64,000 bases of DNA, from contig JAGHQL010000118.1 in assembly GCA_020080175.1 (NCBI GenBank), positions 19,678 through 83,677 of the forward strand, written 5' to 3'. The notes under the pieces were generated by a model. That model made no database searches, was not told the origin of the DNA, and saw nothing but the letters and a program-made list of their open reading frames with translations. This DNA is from Glutinoglossum americanum (taxonomy: Eukaryota > Ascomycota > Geoglossomycetes > Geoglossales > Geoglossaceae). Position numbers and translations under genes: made by a program. Positions 11,950-22,019 of this stretch are shown in pieces (position 1 is the stretch's first letter; every line of letters starts with the position of its first letter).

Positions 11950-13166
11950 ATGCACCGACCAGCATATGCCAATCCTCCTCCTGCACACTCCCCTCCTCTC
12001 CATCATCCTGTCCCACAGCATGTATCGACTGTCCCAATGATGCGCTCACCTCCTCCTCCAGCTCCTCAACAACAACAGCAGCAGCCTGCCTACAGCAACC
12101 CATACCAGCCGCAGGCGGGCCCTGGTGTTGGCGGAGCGCGGACACATATACATCCAGCCTATGGAGGTTTTCTGAATGATCAAACGGCACAGATGGGCTT
12201 CCAGGTTGGAAGGAGTGCAGTAATGGCTGGGCAGGAGTACGTGGAACAGAATGTGAGCTTTTCCATAAGGAGGTGGTGTTGGATTTATTTTCACATAGAA
12301 TATCTCTCCATTGACTTTCGAGCTACAACTATAGTTCAACCGTTATGTCAATGTCTCGGCACTCAAGCTCTACTGGAATGTCTCGAATACCTACGTCCTC
12401 CATAAGCTCTTTCTTGTTCTATTTCCATGGCGACACAGGCCGTGGTCAAGGCAGCAGAAAGTTGCTCCCGGAGGACAGGAGGGATATTTCCTTCCACCGC
12501 GAGAAGATATCAACAGCCCAGATATGTACATTCCAGGTGCGGTTCCCAGATCTTTGATTATGTTTGGAAGTGGCTTACGGTCTCTAAATAGGCATGGCTA
12601 TCGTCACATACATCCTTCTCTCAACTCTTCTTGCAGGTCTACGCGGAGCTTTCCATCCTGAACTCCTGGGTCTAACAGCTACAACGGCCCTTGCAATAGT
12701 AATATTTGAGATATTGGGTCTTAAACTCGGATGCTATTTACTCTCCATCAATAATGAGAGTCAGTTACTAGACCTCATGGCTTATTCTGGTTATAAGTTC
12801 GTGGGGATCATAGTCACCTTGGTGGTTGCCGAGCTTCTTAACGGCGGCAAGGGAACCGGCGGGTGGATTGGATGGACAGTGTTTGGGTATACCTTTGCGG
12901 CGAATGCATTCTTCTTGGTAAGTTATCATTTTATAGATCTTTCTGTGTGCTCTCATAAGGCTTACCATTTCTTTCCCTAGCTCCGGTCATTGAAATATGT
13001 CCTGCTTCCGGAAAATTCAGGGGATAATACACGAAGCGCAATGCATACAGTTGCTCGCTCGCAACGCAACCGAAGAACCCAGTTCCTGTTCATCTATTCC
13101 TATGTGGTGCAGTTTGTATTCATGTGGATTCTGAGTCGACAAGACTCTGAGGTTAAGAGTGGATAA
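11950..13166 (+). CDS. YIF1: YIF1 family ER-Golgi vesicle transport protein
   Basis: Exons 11950-12252, 12335-12536, 12592-12917 and 12981-13166 give 338 residues. Yif1 forms a complex with Yip1 and Rab GTPases in COPII vesicle fusion. The Pro/Gln-rich cytosolic N-terminus leads to FNRYVNVSALKLYWNVSNTY and PWRHRPWSRQ, then GQEGYFLPPREDINSPDMYI, all typical of the family. Four to five hydrophobic helices follow, including AIVTYILLSTLLAGL and FVGIIVTLVVAELL, with the last one near the C-terminus (FLFIYSYVVQFVFMWIL). An in-frame upstream ATG-like start exists, but MHRPAYANPP matches fungal homologues better. Confidence 0.94.
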
Positions 13167-13564
13167 TTTTCATTGGATGCGCATATGGAATTGTTGGTGT
13201 GTAGAGTAACCAATGAAAGGGGAGGTGGTCCGGCGATAACTTGAACGGGGAACGGTGATGACTTTGACGGATGACATCATATTGTATATATTAACTCTTT
13301 GTTGTAAATACCCCGGATGGAACATTTCAGCGACTGGCATTTCCAAATAGCATAATATTATTCTATCCGCTTTATATAAAAAATTCTTTGCATGGCCCAA
13401 AATACGCGGGCCCCGACTTTTGGTGTTTTTCATTCGACGTCGCAATTATGTCATGAGGCTCTTCGGGATCAATAGCAGGTTGCAACGTCAACAACCACAT
13501 CAAGTGATAACGAGAATGCCGAAATGCTTCGCTGAGCATGATCTCACCTATCTAAATACTGAAA
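13167..13564. other. Intergenic between YIF1 and the PhoD-like gene
   Basis: 398 bp in a tandem arrangement, so it holds the 3' end of YIF1 and the promoter of the next gene. No other feature was recognised. Confidence 0.4.
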
Positions 13565-15702
13565 ATGCCATCGCTACTAGATATAGTAACGGCAACCAGT
13601 TCGCTATTACTGCGCGCGCTTGCATATGTGCTCTTTCGATGGGTATGTTAGTTTGTTTTGGTTGTTGGTGCGTTGAGGTTGCAAGATGCTAACGTTGATA
13701 TAAAAACTTCCAGATTCCGGGTCATGTAAGTGCAATCCCAGGTGTTAAAATTACTGACCCAGAGAAAGATAGACCCTAACATCCTGAATTTACAGGATAT
13801 CCCACCACTGATATTTACTCTGTTCGCAATCTACCTACCTTCCTTCATCGCCAACTTTCTCTCTCAATCACCCTTCAAAATTCTGCTAGATGAGGTCGAC
13901 ATCACAATTACGGAGAAAGAGATATCCTCGCCATCCTCGCCGTCCTCACCATCCTCACCATCCTCACCAACCTCACCAATGTCACTAAGTCTTTCAGATG
14001 GCAACTTTTCACCCATCAACGAGGAAGTCGATATTGATATTATCGACATCGTCCTCATGGTACAGAGAGGAAAGAATGCCGTTAGGACACTCTTGACTGG
14101 GCTACCCAGCCCAACCTCCCCTTTGCTGAGCATCATCACCGCGGCCTTCAACCTGGGACTGGTTCTCATGGCCGTGGATCTTGTGTTTAGGGGTCCAGTG
14201 TGGTATCCAAGCCACGATCTTTCGTTTGCACGAGTGGGGTATGTGTCGGACAACAGCGCGAAGATATTGGTCAGGGAATGGAATACCTCAAAGCTGCCCA
14301 TCTACTTGTCTTACAGGGTTGCGGACTCGCCAGCACACGCGGACCTCGTACCATACCAAAGGTTCATTGGCCTAGACCCTTCGTGGCAGTCGGCTCGAGG
14401 AATCTATTTTTTGTCTAACGAAACAGATTACACTTCTGCAGCCGTCATTTCTGGTCTTGCTCCCGAGACACGCTACCAATATGCTACGTCCTCCGACCAC
14501 ACGGGCTTTTTCACCACCGCACCGTCGGCGGGAAGCCCAACCCGCCGGAACCGGGGAAAATTCACATTTCTCACGACGAGCTGCATCAAGCCACATTTTC
14601 CTTACAACGTCTTCTCCCATCCACTCACTATCCCTGGCCTCAAAAACCTGGCGAAAAGGATCCCAGAGCTAAAGGCCCAGTTTATACTTTTCCTTGGTGA
14701 TTTCATCTACATTGACGCACCATGGCGTCACGGCGACGATGTGGAGAGCTATCGAAGGGAATACAGGATGGTATACAGTTCTCCGGATTGGCCTTCTGTA
14801 TCTGAAAATCTCCCATGGATTCATGTCCTTGATGATCATGAGATTGCGAACGATTGGGATCGCAATACGACGGGTGTATATGAGGCTGCGGCGGATCCCT
14901 GGCAACACTATCATACCTCCGTGAACCCCCCCGAAGTCCGAAAAGGGGCATCGTACTTCTCGTTCATCCAAGGCCCAGCAAGCTTCTTCATGTTAGACAC
15001 ACGAAGGTACCGCTCGCCCGAACTAGAGGGCTCACCAAACTCCACGGAAAAGACTATGCTGGGCCCCGACCAGCTCGCCGACCTCCTAACTTGGCTTCGA
15101 AAAGACGAACCCCGCGGCGTAAAATGGAAAATCATCGCCTCCTCAATCCCATTCACCAAGAACTGGCGATTCGGGGGTCTAGACACATGGGGTGGTTATC
15201 TAGCGGAGAGACAGAAGATCTTGGAGGCTATGTGGGATGTTGGGCTTAGAGGAGGGGCTGGGGTCGTGGTGTTGAGCGGGGATAGACATGAGTTTGCTGC
15301 GACAGCGTTTCCACCACCTGCGGGGGGACGGTGGCCTGTTAGCGCGACGGTTCATGAGTTCTCGACCAGTCCGCTGAGTCAGTTCTATTTGCCGGTTCGG
15401 ACGTACAGACAGGAAGACGATGAAGATGTTCTGATTAAGTAAGCCCTCCCTAAATTTTTTTTCGAAATTTCATTTTTACACCCACATATCCTAACATCTC
15501 ATACAGATACATCCCAGACGGCGTATCAAAATTCTCTGCCATAGAAATCGAATCCCCGACCGTCGCCGAGCAAAGCGTACTGAGGCTTCGCCTCTTCATC
15601 GACGGAGACGAGGTCTGGAATTATGTCGTTACGACTCCGTCCTCTATCGTAGGGTTTGGTGGCGGGAGGAGGGGCAATGATAGGGACGCCGTCTGGGGGT
15701 AA
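13565..15702 (+). CDS. PhoD-like membrane phosphatase
   Basis: My model uses exons 13565-13642, 13714-13725, 13796-15438 and 15507-15702, giving 642 residues. PhoD-type enzymes are metal-dependent phosphodiesterases/phosphatases. The metal-site motifs are visible: LGDFIYID, WIHVLDDHEIANDWDRN and VVLSGDRHEFAAT. The N-terminus has hydrophobic helices (LLLRALAYVLFRW, PPLIFTLFAIYLPSFI and a third at about residues 140-160), so the enzyme is probably anchored in a membrane with the catalytic part outside or in a lumen. Residues coded by 13925-13979 form a Ser-Ser-Pro repeat. The second exon is only 12 bp (Ile-Pro-Gly-His); skipping it would also keep the frame. The last exon supplies the YIPDG strand and the C-terminal FGGGRRGNDRDAVWG common in fungal relatives. 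Confidence 0.88.
13925..13979 (+). repeat. In-frame 9 bp repeat coding Ser-Ser-Pro
   Basis: About six imperfect copies of a TCCTCACCA-type unit lie inside the PhoD-like gene. They change length in steps of three codons, so copy-number changes would keep the frame. Confidence 0.8.
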
Positions 15703-16791
15703 TTTCTACGTTCGTTCACTAGTTCTAAAGAGACAGGCTTTTTTTTCTTGGGTTAAGGAGTGAGTGGGTGCACGATAGGTAGAAGGGAGCCGGTTCTCCC
15801 TCTCGATCACTTTTTCCTTTCCCGGGGACTCCCCCTAAACATACCTCGATTCTTTTTCTTTTGTGACAAGGGTGGGTTTTGGGTCCGGTGTCGTGGAGCT
15901 CTCTCTCTCTCTCTTTCCCATATCCATAGAAAGTCTTTTTTACAACACCAACAAATACTCAAATCCAGTTATCCAATCGATCAATCAAATCCATTCGATC
16001 GAACTAGCCCAAAAAAAAAAAAGAAAAAAAGAAAACCTTGAGGTAGGGCTTTTTCCCGGATAGGGTGGGAATAGCTCCTATTCGCTAGTACTTACCTACC
16101 CGCCTATTGAACGGCAAGGGTATCACAGGGGGGTAACTCTTGAGGGCCACCGACCACACCGCTATCAAGACTTCTAGGCACCGCCGTTGTATTACGGTGC
16201 AATATGCTTGGGGCTTGGGTGGGGGTCAAGGCCTGGAAGAGAGACGCTGCCCGCAATCAAAGAGTAACTATCCCGAAGCTTATTATTATTCTCCCCCCCC
16301 CCCCCTCTTTTTTTTTCTTGAATTAAAAATATTTGGTTCTTTTTATGATACTTCTAGACTAAGGTACGTGGCAAGTTGCGATGCATACCGGAAGGAGGAA
16401 GAAAAAAATAGACTACCTCCCTACCATGCTAAAAGAGAGAGGAGTGGAGTGCAAAGGATTAGAAACGATTGAATCCGCCAGCCATCAAGCCTCAAATCCG
16501 ACCTCCATGCAACCTTGTCTTTTTCTCTGATGAAGCCGAAAGAAAATCATGAAGCCTTCTGAAGGGAAAAAAAAAAAATAGGTCCTGAGCAGTAGCTTGA
16601 ACTTTTGGTGTTTGAGGGGAAGAAAGTGGGAAAAAGGAAAAATGTGGATCGCACGGCTTGAATGTTTTTCTTTGTTTGGAGAGGAGAATCAGAGACAAAA
16701 AATGAATAATATCAGTGATGCTGTCCGGTCCCGCGGGTGATTCTGCCGTTTCCTCTAGAACAACCGCTTAACTAGGTGAGATTTGCAGATA
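15703..16791. other. Intergenic with homopolymer and CT/GA tracts
   Basis: About 1.1 kb between converging genes. It holds a CT repeat near 15898-15913, A-rich tracts near 16009-16035 and 16566-16579, and a C run followed by a T run near 16292-16317. No gene was recognised. Confidence 0.5.
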
Positions 16792-18474
16792 TCAACTTCC
16801 CCGCCTCAGCGCCTCCTCATCCTCTCGATCACTCACTTCCCTCAATTCCTTCCTCATCTTCCCAGCTTCACGGAGGATGGCATCCATATTGATTCTCGGC
16901 AGTCTTGTTAGGAGCGTCCTAATTTCAGAGAGTTCCAGCTCCTCTAGGGCGTCCTTGCAAGCCCGGAGCAGGGCAAGGCAGACAAAAGGATGCCAGTCCG
17001 CAGGCGTATATGCTTCCACTGCACCGCTGTTGACATTGCCAGGTAAGACTAGCCGCGGGGGAGCCTCGTCCTCACCATCCCCGTCAGAGGAGTCGATGTG
17101 CACGTCTTCATCATCCGAGCCTGCCGGTGTGGGGAGCAATGGCCGACGGGGGGTAGGACGATATCCAAGGTAAAAGTCCCAGAGCCGGGCTTTATCATCC
17201 TTGGAGAGCTCGCGGGAACACCACCATTGGATCCAGTTGTGCACCCATTCTTCGCCGAATCCGTTAGCTTCTTCCTCATCAAAATAGGCAGCCAGCTCCG
17301 GCAAAAGTTTGCGGAAGATGGTGAGGAAATGGGAGATCCGGCGTGTCAAGACACCATCTAGGAGCTGCATATTTCCAGTCCTTGTGGGAACCTGGGGAGA
17401 AGACCAGAGTATTACAGCCATCATTTGCTCAAATGCTTTAGCAAGACCAGCTGACTGATTCTCCTGGTCATTGGAGACGCTAGGAGGAACGAAAACCCAA
17501 TCAGAAAGTGTCAGGCACACATAAACCATTCCAGGAGAGTATTTCGCGGATCCGCGGCTCTCCAGATATGCTACGACGGCATCTTCGACGGCCGAGTCCA
17601 GCGCCGCTTGATCCAGTGCTTCCTGGTCTGGAGGAGATACCATCGACTCTGTTGTGGGAACAGATCCAGGGCTCTCAATCCCAGGGGAGCGAGACCGAGG
17701 CGGCGACGGATGGCGTGTATTTGGAATGCCCTTCCGTCGCCGATGGTATCGAGACAACTCCGCACGGATTCTCTTGGTCGGGATTTCAGGAGTCGAGCCT
17801 GACTGCCGGAGAGGGGCTGCATTTCCGGCCGCCTCTGCCCTGACAAGTGGGTGAGTCTCCAGTAGCATTGGCCACACGGATTGCCGAAGGCTGGCCGGAA
17901 TACCGCTTGTACGAGCAATCTCAGCTAATGTGCTAGCTGCATTTTTGTTCCCGTTGGTGAATGACCTCACGGCCTCAGTGATTTTATTTCTTAGAGAAGC
18001 TTCTTTCTCCGCAGCTGAAAGTATAAGGGTGGTGTCGGTGCCATTTGAACGTGGAAATGGTCTGCGAATTATGGTCGTTTTCCGCGACTTCCCCTGCTCA
18101 TCCTTTTCTTTTGCTGGCTCTGCGTTGTTTAGCACACATGTGCCTGAGGAATCAGTGAATAATGAAGAGTGATGACTGGGGTCTCCGCTAGACTCTTTTT
18201 GCGATTTGATGCCATTGATGAGGGAATTCAGAACCTGAGCGGACGCGTCCGGGGAAGTGGATGGGCTGTGAATGCAGCAGGTTGGCGCTCCGTTGTGCGT
18301 ATGGGTGTGCCGTTTTTGGCGGCGTTCCTTGTCCGTTGGCTTGGGCGATGCTCCCGGGCCTTGTTCCCCATAGTTCGTATTTGGGTTGTTTGATGTGGAG
18401 GTATTAGTATTGTGTAGGCATTGTCCTTGAACAGTGGTTGCAGCATGCTCCTCTGGAGCTTCGTTGTAAGACAT
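16792..18474 (-). CDS. TBC domain (RabGAP-like) protein
   Basis: A single open frame of 560 residues from the ATG at 18474; the frame extends upstream but starts there with TTG. TBC proteins usually stimulate GTP hydrolysis by Rab GTPases. The N-terminal 170 residues are low-complexity. The TBC part starts at SGIPASLRQSVWPMLLETHP and ends with WHPFVCLALLRACKDALEEL and RTLLTRLPRINMDAILREA. The arginine-finger motif reads IRAELSR (Glu in place of Asp), and the usual YxQGM glutamine-finger site reads YSPGM, so the second catalytic residue is missing. This resembles the fission yeast C1952.17c group. An acidic insertion (SDDEDVHIDSSDGDGEDE) lies before the last helices. Confidence 0.82.
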   Translation of the reverse strand: MSYNEAPEEHAATTVQGQCLHNTNTSTSNNPNTNYGEQGPGASPKPTDKERRQKRHTHTHNGAPTCCIHSPSTSPDASAQVLNSLINGIKSQKESSGDPSHHSSLFTDSSGTCVLNNAEPAKEKDEQGKSRKTTIIRRPFPRSNGTDTTLILSAAEKEASLRNKITEAVRSFTNGNKNAASTLAEIARTSGIPASLRQSVWPMLLETHPLVRAEAAGNAAPLRQSGSTPEIPTKRIRAELSRYHRRRKGIPNTRHPSPPRSRSPGIESPGSVPTTESMVSPPDQEALDQAALDSAVEDAVVAYLESRGSAKYSPGMVYVCLTLSDWVFVPPSVSNDQENQSAGLAKAFEQMMAVILWSSPQVPTRTGNMQLLDGVLTRRISHFLTIFRKLLPELAAYFDEEEANGFGEEWVHNWIQWWCSRELSKDDKARLWDFYLGYRPTPRRPLLPTPAGSDDEDVHIDSSDGDGEDEAPPRLVLPGNVNSGAVEAYTPADWHPFVCLALLRACKDALEELELSEIRTLLTRLPRINMDAILREAGKMRKELREVSDREDEEALRRGS

Positions 18475-20360
18475 TATTTCCAAGCCCTGAAAAAGATATG
18501 AAGAAAAGGCCTCCCAAAGGACCTCGAGATCTGTCTGTCTTGAAGACTCGTTGAAGATTATAAGCTCGAGGAAGCCGAAGAAGTATAGTCTAAACAATTA
18601 ATTATCAAGGAAAGAGGACGTCCGAAGGAGCGCGAATCGCCCGAGGTCGTCGATCCAGTCGATGATGTGTAACGAGTAAAACGGAAGAACTATTTAACAA
18701 AGCTAAGCTGGCGGAGAGCGCTGTCTTGGACTAGCGGAAAGAGGTTGGACCAGAGAGGTAAATAAAGGGTGGAGGAAGGATGAGGAGGTCGCGAAGGGGA
18801 TAATTCCCAGCGGGAAACTCTAAAGGTAATTCATGGTGAAGGTTGCCGGTAGGCTAGGAGTTGTTTGGTTGAGTGAACCGTCGATGAAGGAGGAGCCTCA
18901 GGACTGACGGGTTGAATTCAACCACGAAGAATGTGCGTTTTTGCGCTCTCGTGGGCGATATTAAGAGGACGAGAGCAGGCGGCAAGGCGAGTTGGGAGCG
19001 AGCGAGCCGCGGTGAAAGCGAGCAAGTCACTGCAGGCGCCTGGAGTGAAAGTCGATCGCCGTAGAGGTTCGTGTAAAGTGAGGCGAGGGAAGCTGGAGGC
19101 TGGAGGCTGGAGCGGTCTTGAGCTAGAAAAGATGCCACACGATGCTGCGAACAGCAAGCGCCGAACGCTAGGTAATTGCGCGGGTCCGCGACAACTGGAC
19201 GAGGCACGGTTTGCGGCGGTGTGCAAGCCAGATGCGGATGATGTGGCCCGTAGGATGAGCGACCACTGGGTCAACTGGGCCAACTGGGCCAACTGGGCCA
19301 ACTGGGTCAACTGAGTCAGCTGGATTATCGATGGAAGGAATCCTCCCGATCCCGCTCTAATTGCAAGTTGCGTCTGAGAACAGGTTGTGGGCTGAAGGGT
19401 CTGTACCGTTGCACCGTAGCACCGTTGCGCTGTTGCACCGTGGCGCCGTCGTTGCACGGGCTTCTGGCCTTAAAAAGCAGACCCGGTCACTCTTCAGAGT
19501 CGCTTATTTTTTTGTCGTGGGATGGGCAGTGTGGGTGGGACAAGGGTCCAGAAGTAAGCAGAAATAAGAGGTGATTACTTCGTACTTGCCCCCACAGCAC
19601 AGGCAGCCGAAATCCCCGAAAATCCGCAAAATCCCCCAAACCGAAGGTTGTCGCGTGACCGTGTCAACTCTAATTTCACCGCCTGCGTTAAAGGGGGAAG
19701 AGGCGGGGGCTCGAGATTCGATCTAGGGCGTCCTAGGACAAGTTGCTTCCTAGCAGCAAGTGAATAGGAGAGTTTGGATCAATAGAACGAGTAGGAGCGA
19801 GCAAGTGAGTAAGTGGTATGAATCAGGTTCCGTGGGGTGATGACACGAAAGCTCAGCTAAAGAGTCGCCCCACCGCTGATATCATCTCTCCTCGCGGATG
19901 TCTTTGGGTGCTTGACCCTAGGGTCGGTAGTACACCCCATTTTTGACGATCCGCCGAGCCCGCACCCCGTCAGGGACAATGCTGGACCGGTCTGCAGCTG
20001 GAGTTCATCCGATGCTGGAGTGGAGAAGATCATGGTGATGTCTTTGATGACCTACCCCGCAACCAAAACCCCCGTTTATCGATTAGCTTTTGCACGTGAC
20101 AGCACGGTTCTCGGAACGCTCGAGCACACGCTCAGAGGTGAAAAGTAGGTATAAAAGCCGAAGCGTCTAGCCGGTTGCTATCGCTATTCGGTGATGCCTC
20201 ATTTCTTTTTTTTTCTTCTTTAATTTTTTGCTATTACGGTACCATGCAGTTCAACTTTTTTTTGGGTTGGACCATGCGTCAACTTCCGGAATCAAACTAC
20301 AGAGCCGGCATCAACTCCCTGAGCTTCTCTAATCTGAACGTAACAGTTGTCCGCCCTATC
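18475..20360. other. Long intergenic region with short repeats
   Basis: About 1.9 kb. It should contain the promoter of the TBC gene and the 3' end of NAC beta. Open frames on both strands here are Arg/Ser-rich and unrecognised. An imperfect repeat of GTTGCACCGT-like words lies near 19405-19458. A TATAAAAG sequence at about 20151 points rightward, but no gene in that direction was found. Confidence 0.4.
19263..19320. repeat. 9 bp tandem repeat
   Basis: About five copies of the unit CAACTGGGC/T lie in tandem, with one or two changes at the edges. They are outside any gene I could recognise. Confidence 0.85.
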
Positions 20361-21278
20361 CTACTCGACTTTACTCTCAAAGTTCTCCCCAGCTACCAAT
20401 TCGGGAATGTCGTCATCGTCGTCGTCCTTCTTCTCGCCCTCTTCGCCCTCCTTCTTCTGCATCGACTGGTAGCTCTCTGCAAGTTTGCGGAGAGAAGCTA
20501 GTGAGTCTGGTCCAAGCTGGTTCAAGATACCCGGAACAAGCTCCGTGAGTTCTTTGTCCTCACCGTTACCGTAGATTGCAAAGGTATTTGCTGGTACGGA
20601 GGCGTGGACTAGGGCAGGTGAGGTCAGTCTAGAAGCTACTTAAACCATCTCCTGAGTTGAGCCGTGAAAACGCTACCACTACGCAGTCGTAGTATTTTTT
20701 TTCCCCAGTACTCCTCTGCGGGACTTTGTAGCTTTCAAGCCCCCTTCCGCACTGTTGCTCTTCAATAAGGAACAGGAAATAGACCAACCTTTAGGAGCAG
20801 CAAAATGAATGACATTTCCATCCTCCTTGAACATATTAACCTCCTCAATCGCTTGGATGGGCTGGACATTAAGCTTCTTGAGCGCAGTCTGTAGCTTCTT
20901 GTCATCTGTTCCTGCGCTTTTATGGACCTTCTTCATCTTCCGTCGTGGAGTTCCCTTTCCTCTAATGCGTGATCGCTAGTGGTTAGCGGGATGCTCGGGG
21001 GTGGAACCTTGAAAGACTTAAGATGAATTTGGAAGGTGGATTCGGAGCGGTAGCCATGCCCCACTCCATCCACAAGGAGCTCTCGGGAAGTGGGGTTGCC
21101 AGGAAGTGAAGGCAGGAAGGAAGATATTTACCCTAGGTAAATGCAAGATGTTAGCACAGTGAGAAAACCGTGGGACCAGGGATGAGCCTTTGTAATGAAC
21201 TCCCTCATGTTATTGCACCAATGATCACTTACCGATCCGCACAGACTGCTGCATCTTCGCCAACTTTGCTGTATCCAT
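20361..21278 (-). CDS. EGD1: Nascent polypeptide-associated complex subunit beta
   Basis: My model joins 21233-21278, the single base 21132, 20789-20961 and 20361-20608, giving 155 residues, the normal length. NAC beta binds the ribosome and partners NAC alpha, which is also in this window. Marks are [60 protein letters not shown] and [20 protein letters not shown], followed by an acidic tail. The universal Arg-Ile-Gly-Gly-Lys-Gly motif is restored only if one G is spliced in between two introns (100 and 170 bp), each with a GCTAAC branch site. The alternative, one long intron ending two bases further on, keeps the frame but drops one of the two glycines. Intron 3 is 180 bp. Confidence 0.93.
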
Positions 21279-22019
21279 GATTGCGGCCCGTAGAAAAAAT
21301 GTCGATAAGGAGATGAGAATTGAGCTGTGACGCTGTATCTCTTATGATGTATCGTCAGTCCTCACGCAAAGACCTCTGGACCACCAGGTTCCCAAAACAT
21401 GCGGTTTGGTGAATCTTCTTTGGGTATCTCTGACTTACCGGGTTCGAAGGGAGATCGGATGGACAAGGTCTGAGATGAAGGCGTCCGTCAAAGAATCTAC
21501 AGATTGGTTTTGTTCTGCCCAACCAGAAACATCTTGTGGTTGTCTTCGCTTGTGTCATGTGATCAATTCTTGGCACAAAATAAAAACAGTCTCATACAAG
21601 CTCAAAATATGCTCGAGCTTTGGAAGCTCTGCCCACATCCGCATGGATAATTTTCAAGACACAAATTAGACAAATCATATCGGGTTAACTTAATTTCAGC
21701 TGATCATGGGGTTTATGTGTCACCTAATAAATATTGCCATGGAGATCAACTTTGGTGGAAAGATGGATCAAAATCCACTCTTGGCACTCTGCTGATATTC
21801 AATTTCCTTACATTCAGCTAGAAGGGATGTAGTTTCTAGACTTGTTTCGAAGTTACCCAGGAGTTGGCAAAACTCTCGAGACGTAGAATTGCCCACATGA
21901 AGAGTGGATAAGAATAAGAGAAAGGGGTTTGAAATGGGTTCTATCGACTTTTAAACCTGTGGTAGGTACCATCTCGAACGAGCCATGTTTCTTCCTGGAC
22001 AACGCATTACAGCCTAGGT
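21279..22019. other. Intergenic between two leftward genes
   Basis: 741 bp holding the promoter of NAC beta and the 3' end of the WASP homologue. No gene was recognised; open frames are short and lack family features. Confidence 0.4.

Noticed and set aside
18475-18597. N-terminal extension of the TBC protein
   Set aside because: The frame starts with TTG at 18597; the ATG at 18474 is the first normal start.
19263-19320. CRISPR-like array
   Set aside because: Units are 9 bp without spacers, so this is a simple tandem repeat in a fungal genome.
18918-19457. 179-codon minus-strand frame with repeated Leu-Thr-Gln
   Set aside because: It is a translation of the 9 bp tandem repeat and Arg/Ser-rich flanks; no homology was recognised and the frame is interrupted in structure.
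20150-20215. TATAAAAG followed 50 bp later by a T run, like a Pol III snRNA promoter and terminator
   Set aside because: The stretch between them is far too short for U6 or any known Pol III RNA, and no conserved RNA motif is present.
20175-20501. 108-codon plus-strand frame with hydrophobic segments
   Set aside because: Its right half is antisense to the last exon of NAC beta, and the hydrophobic run is the complement of acidic codons.
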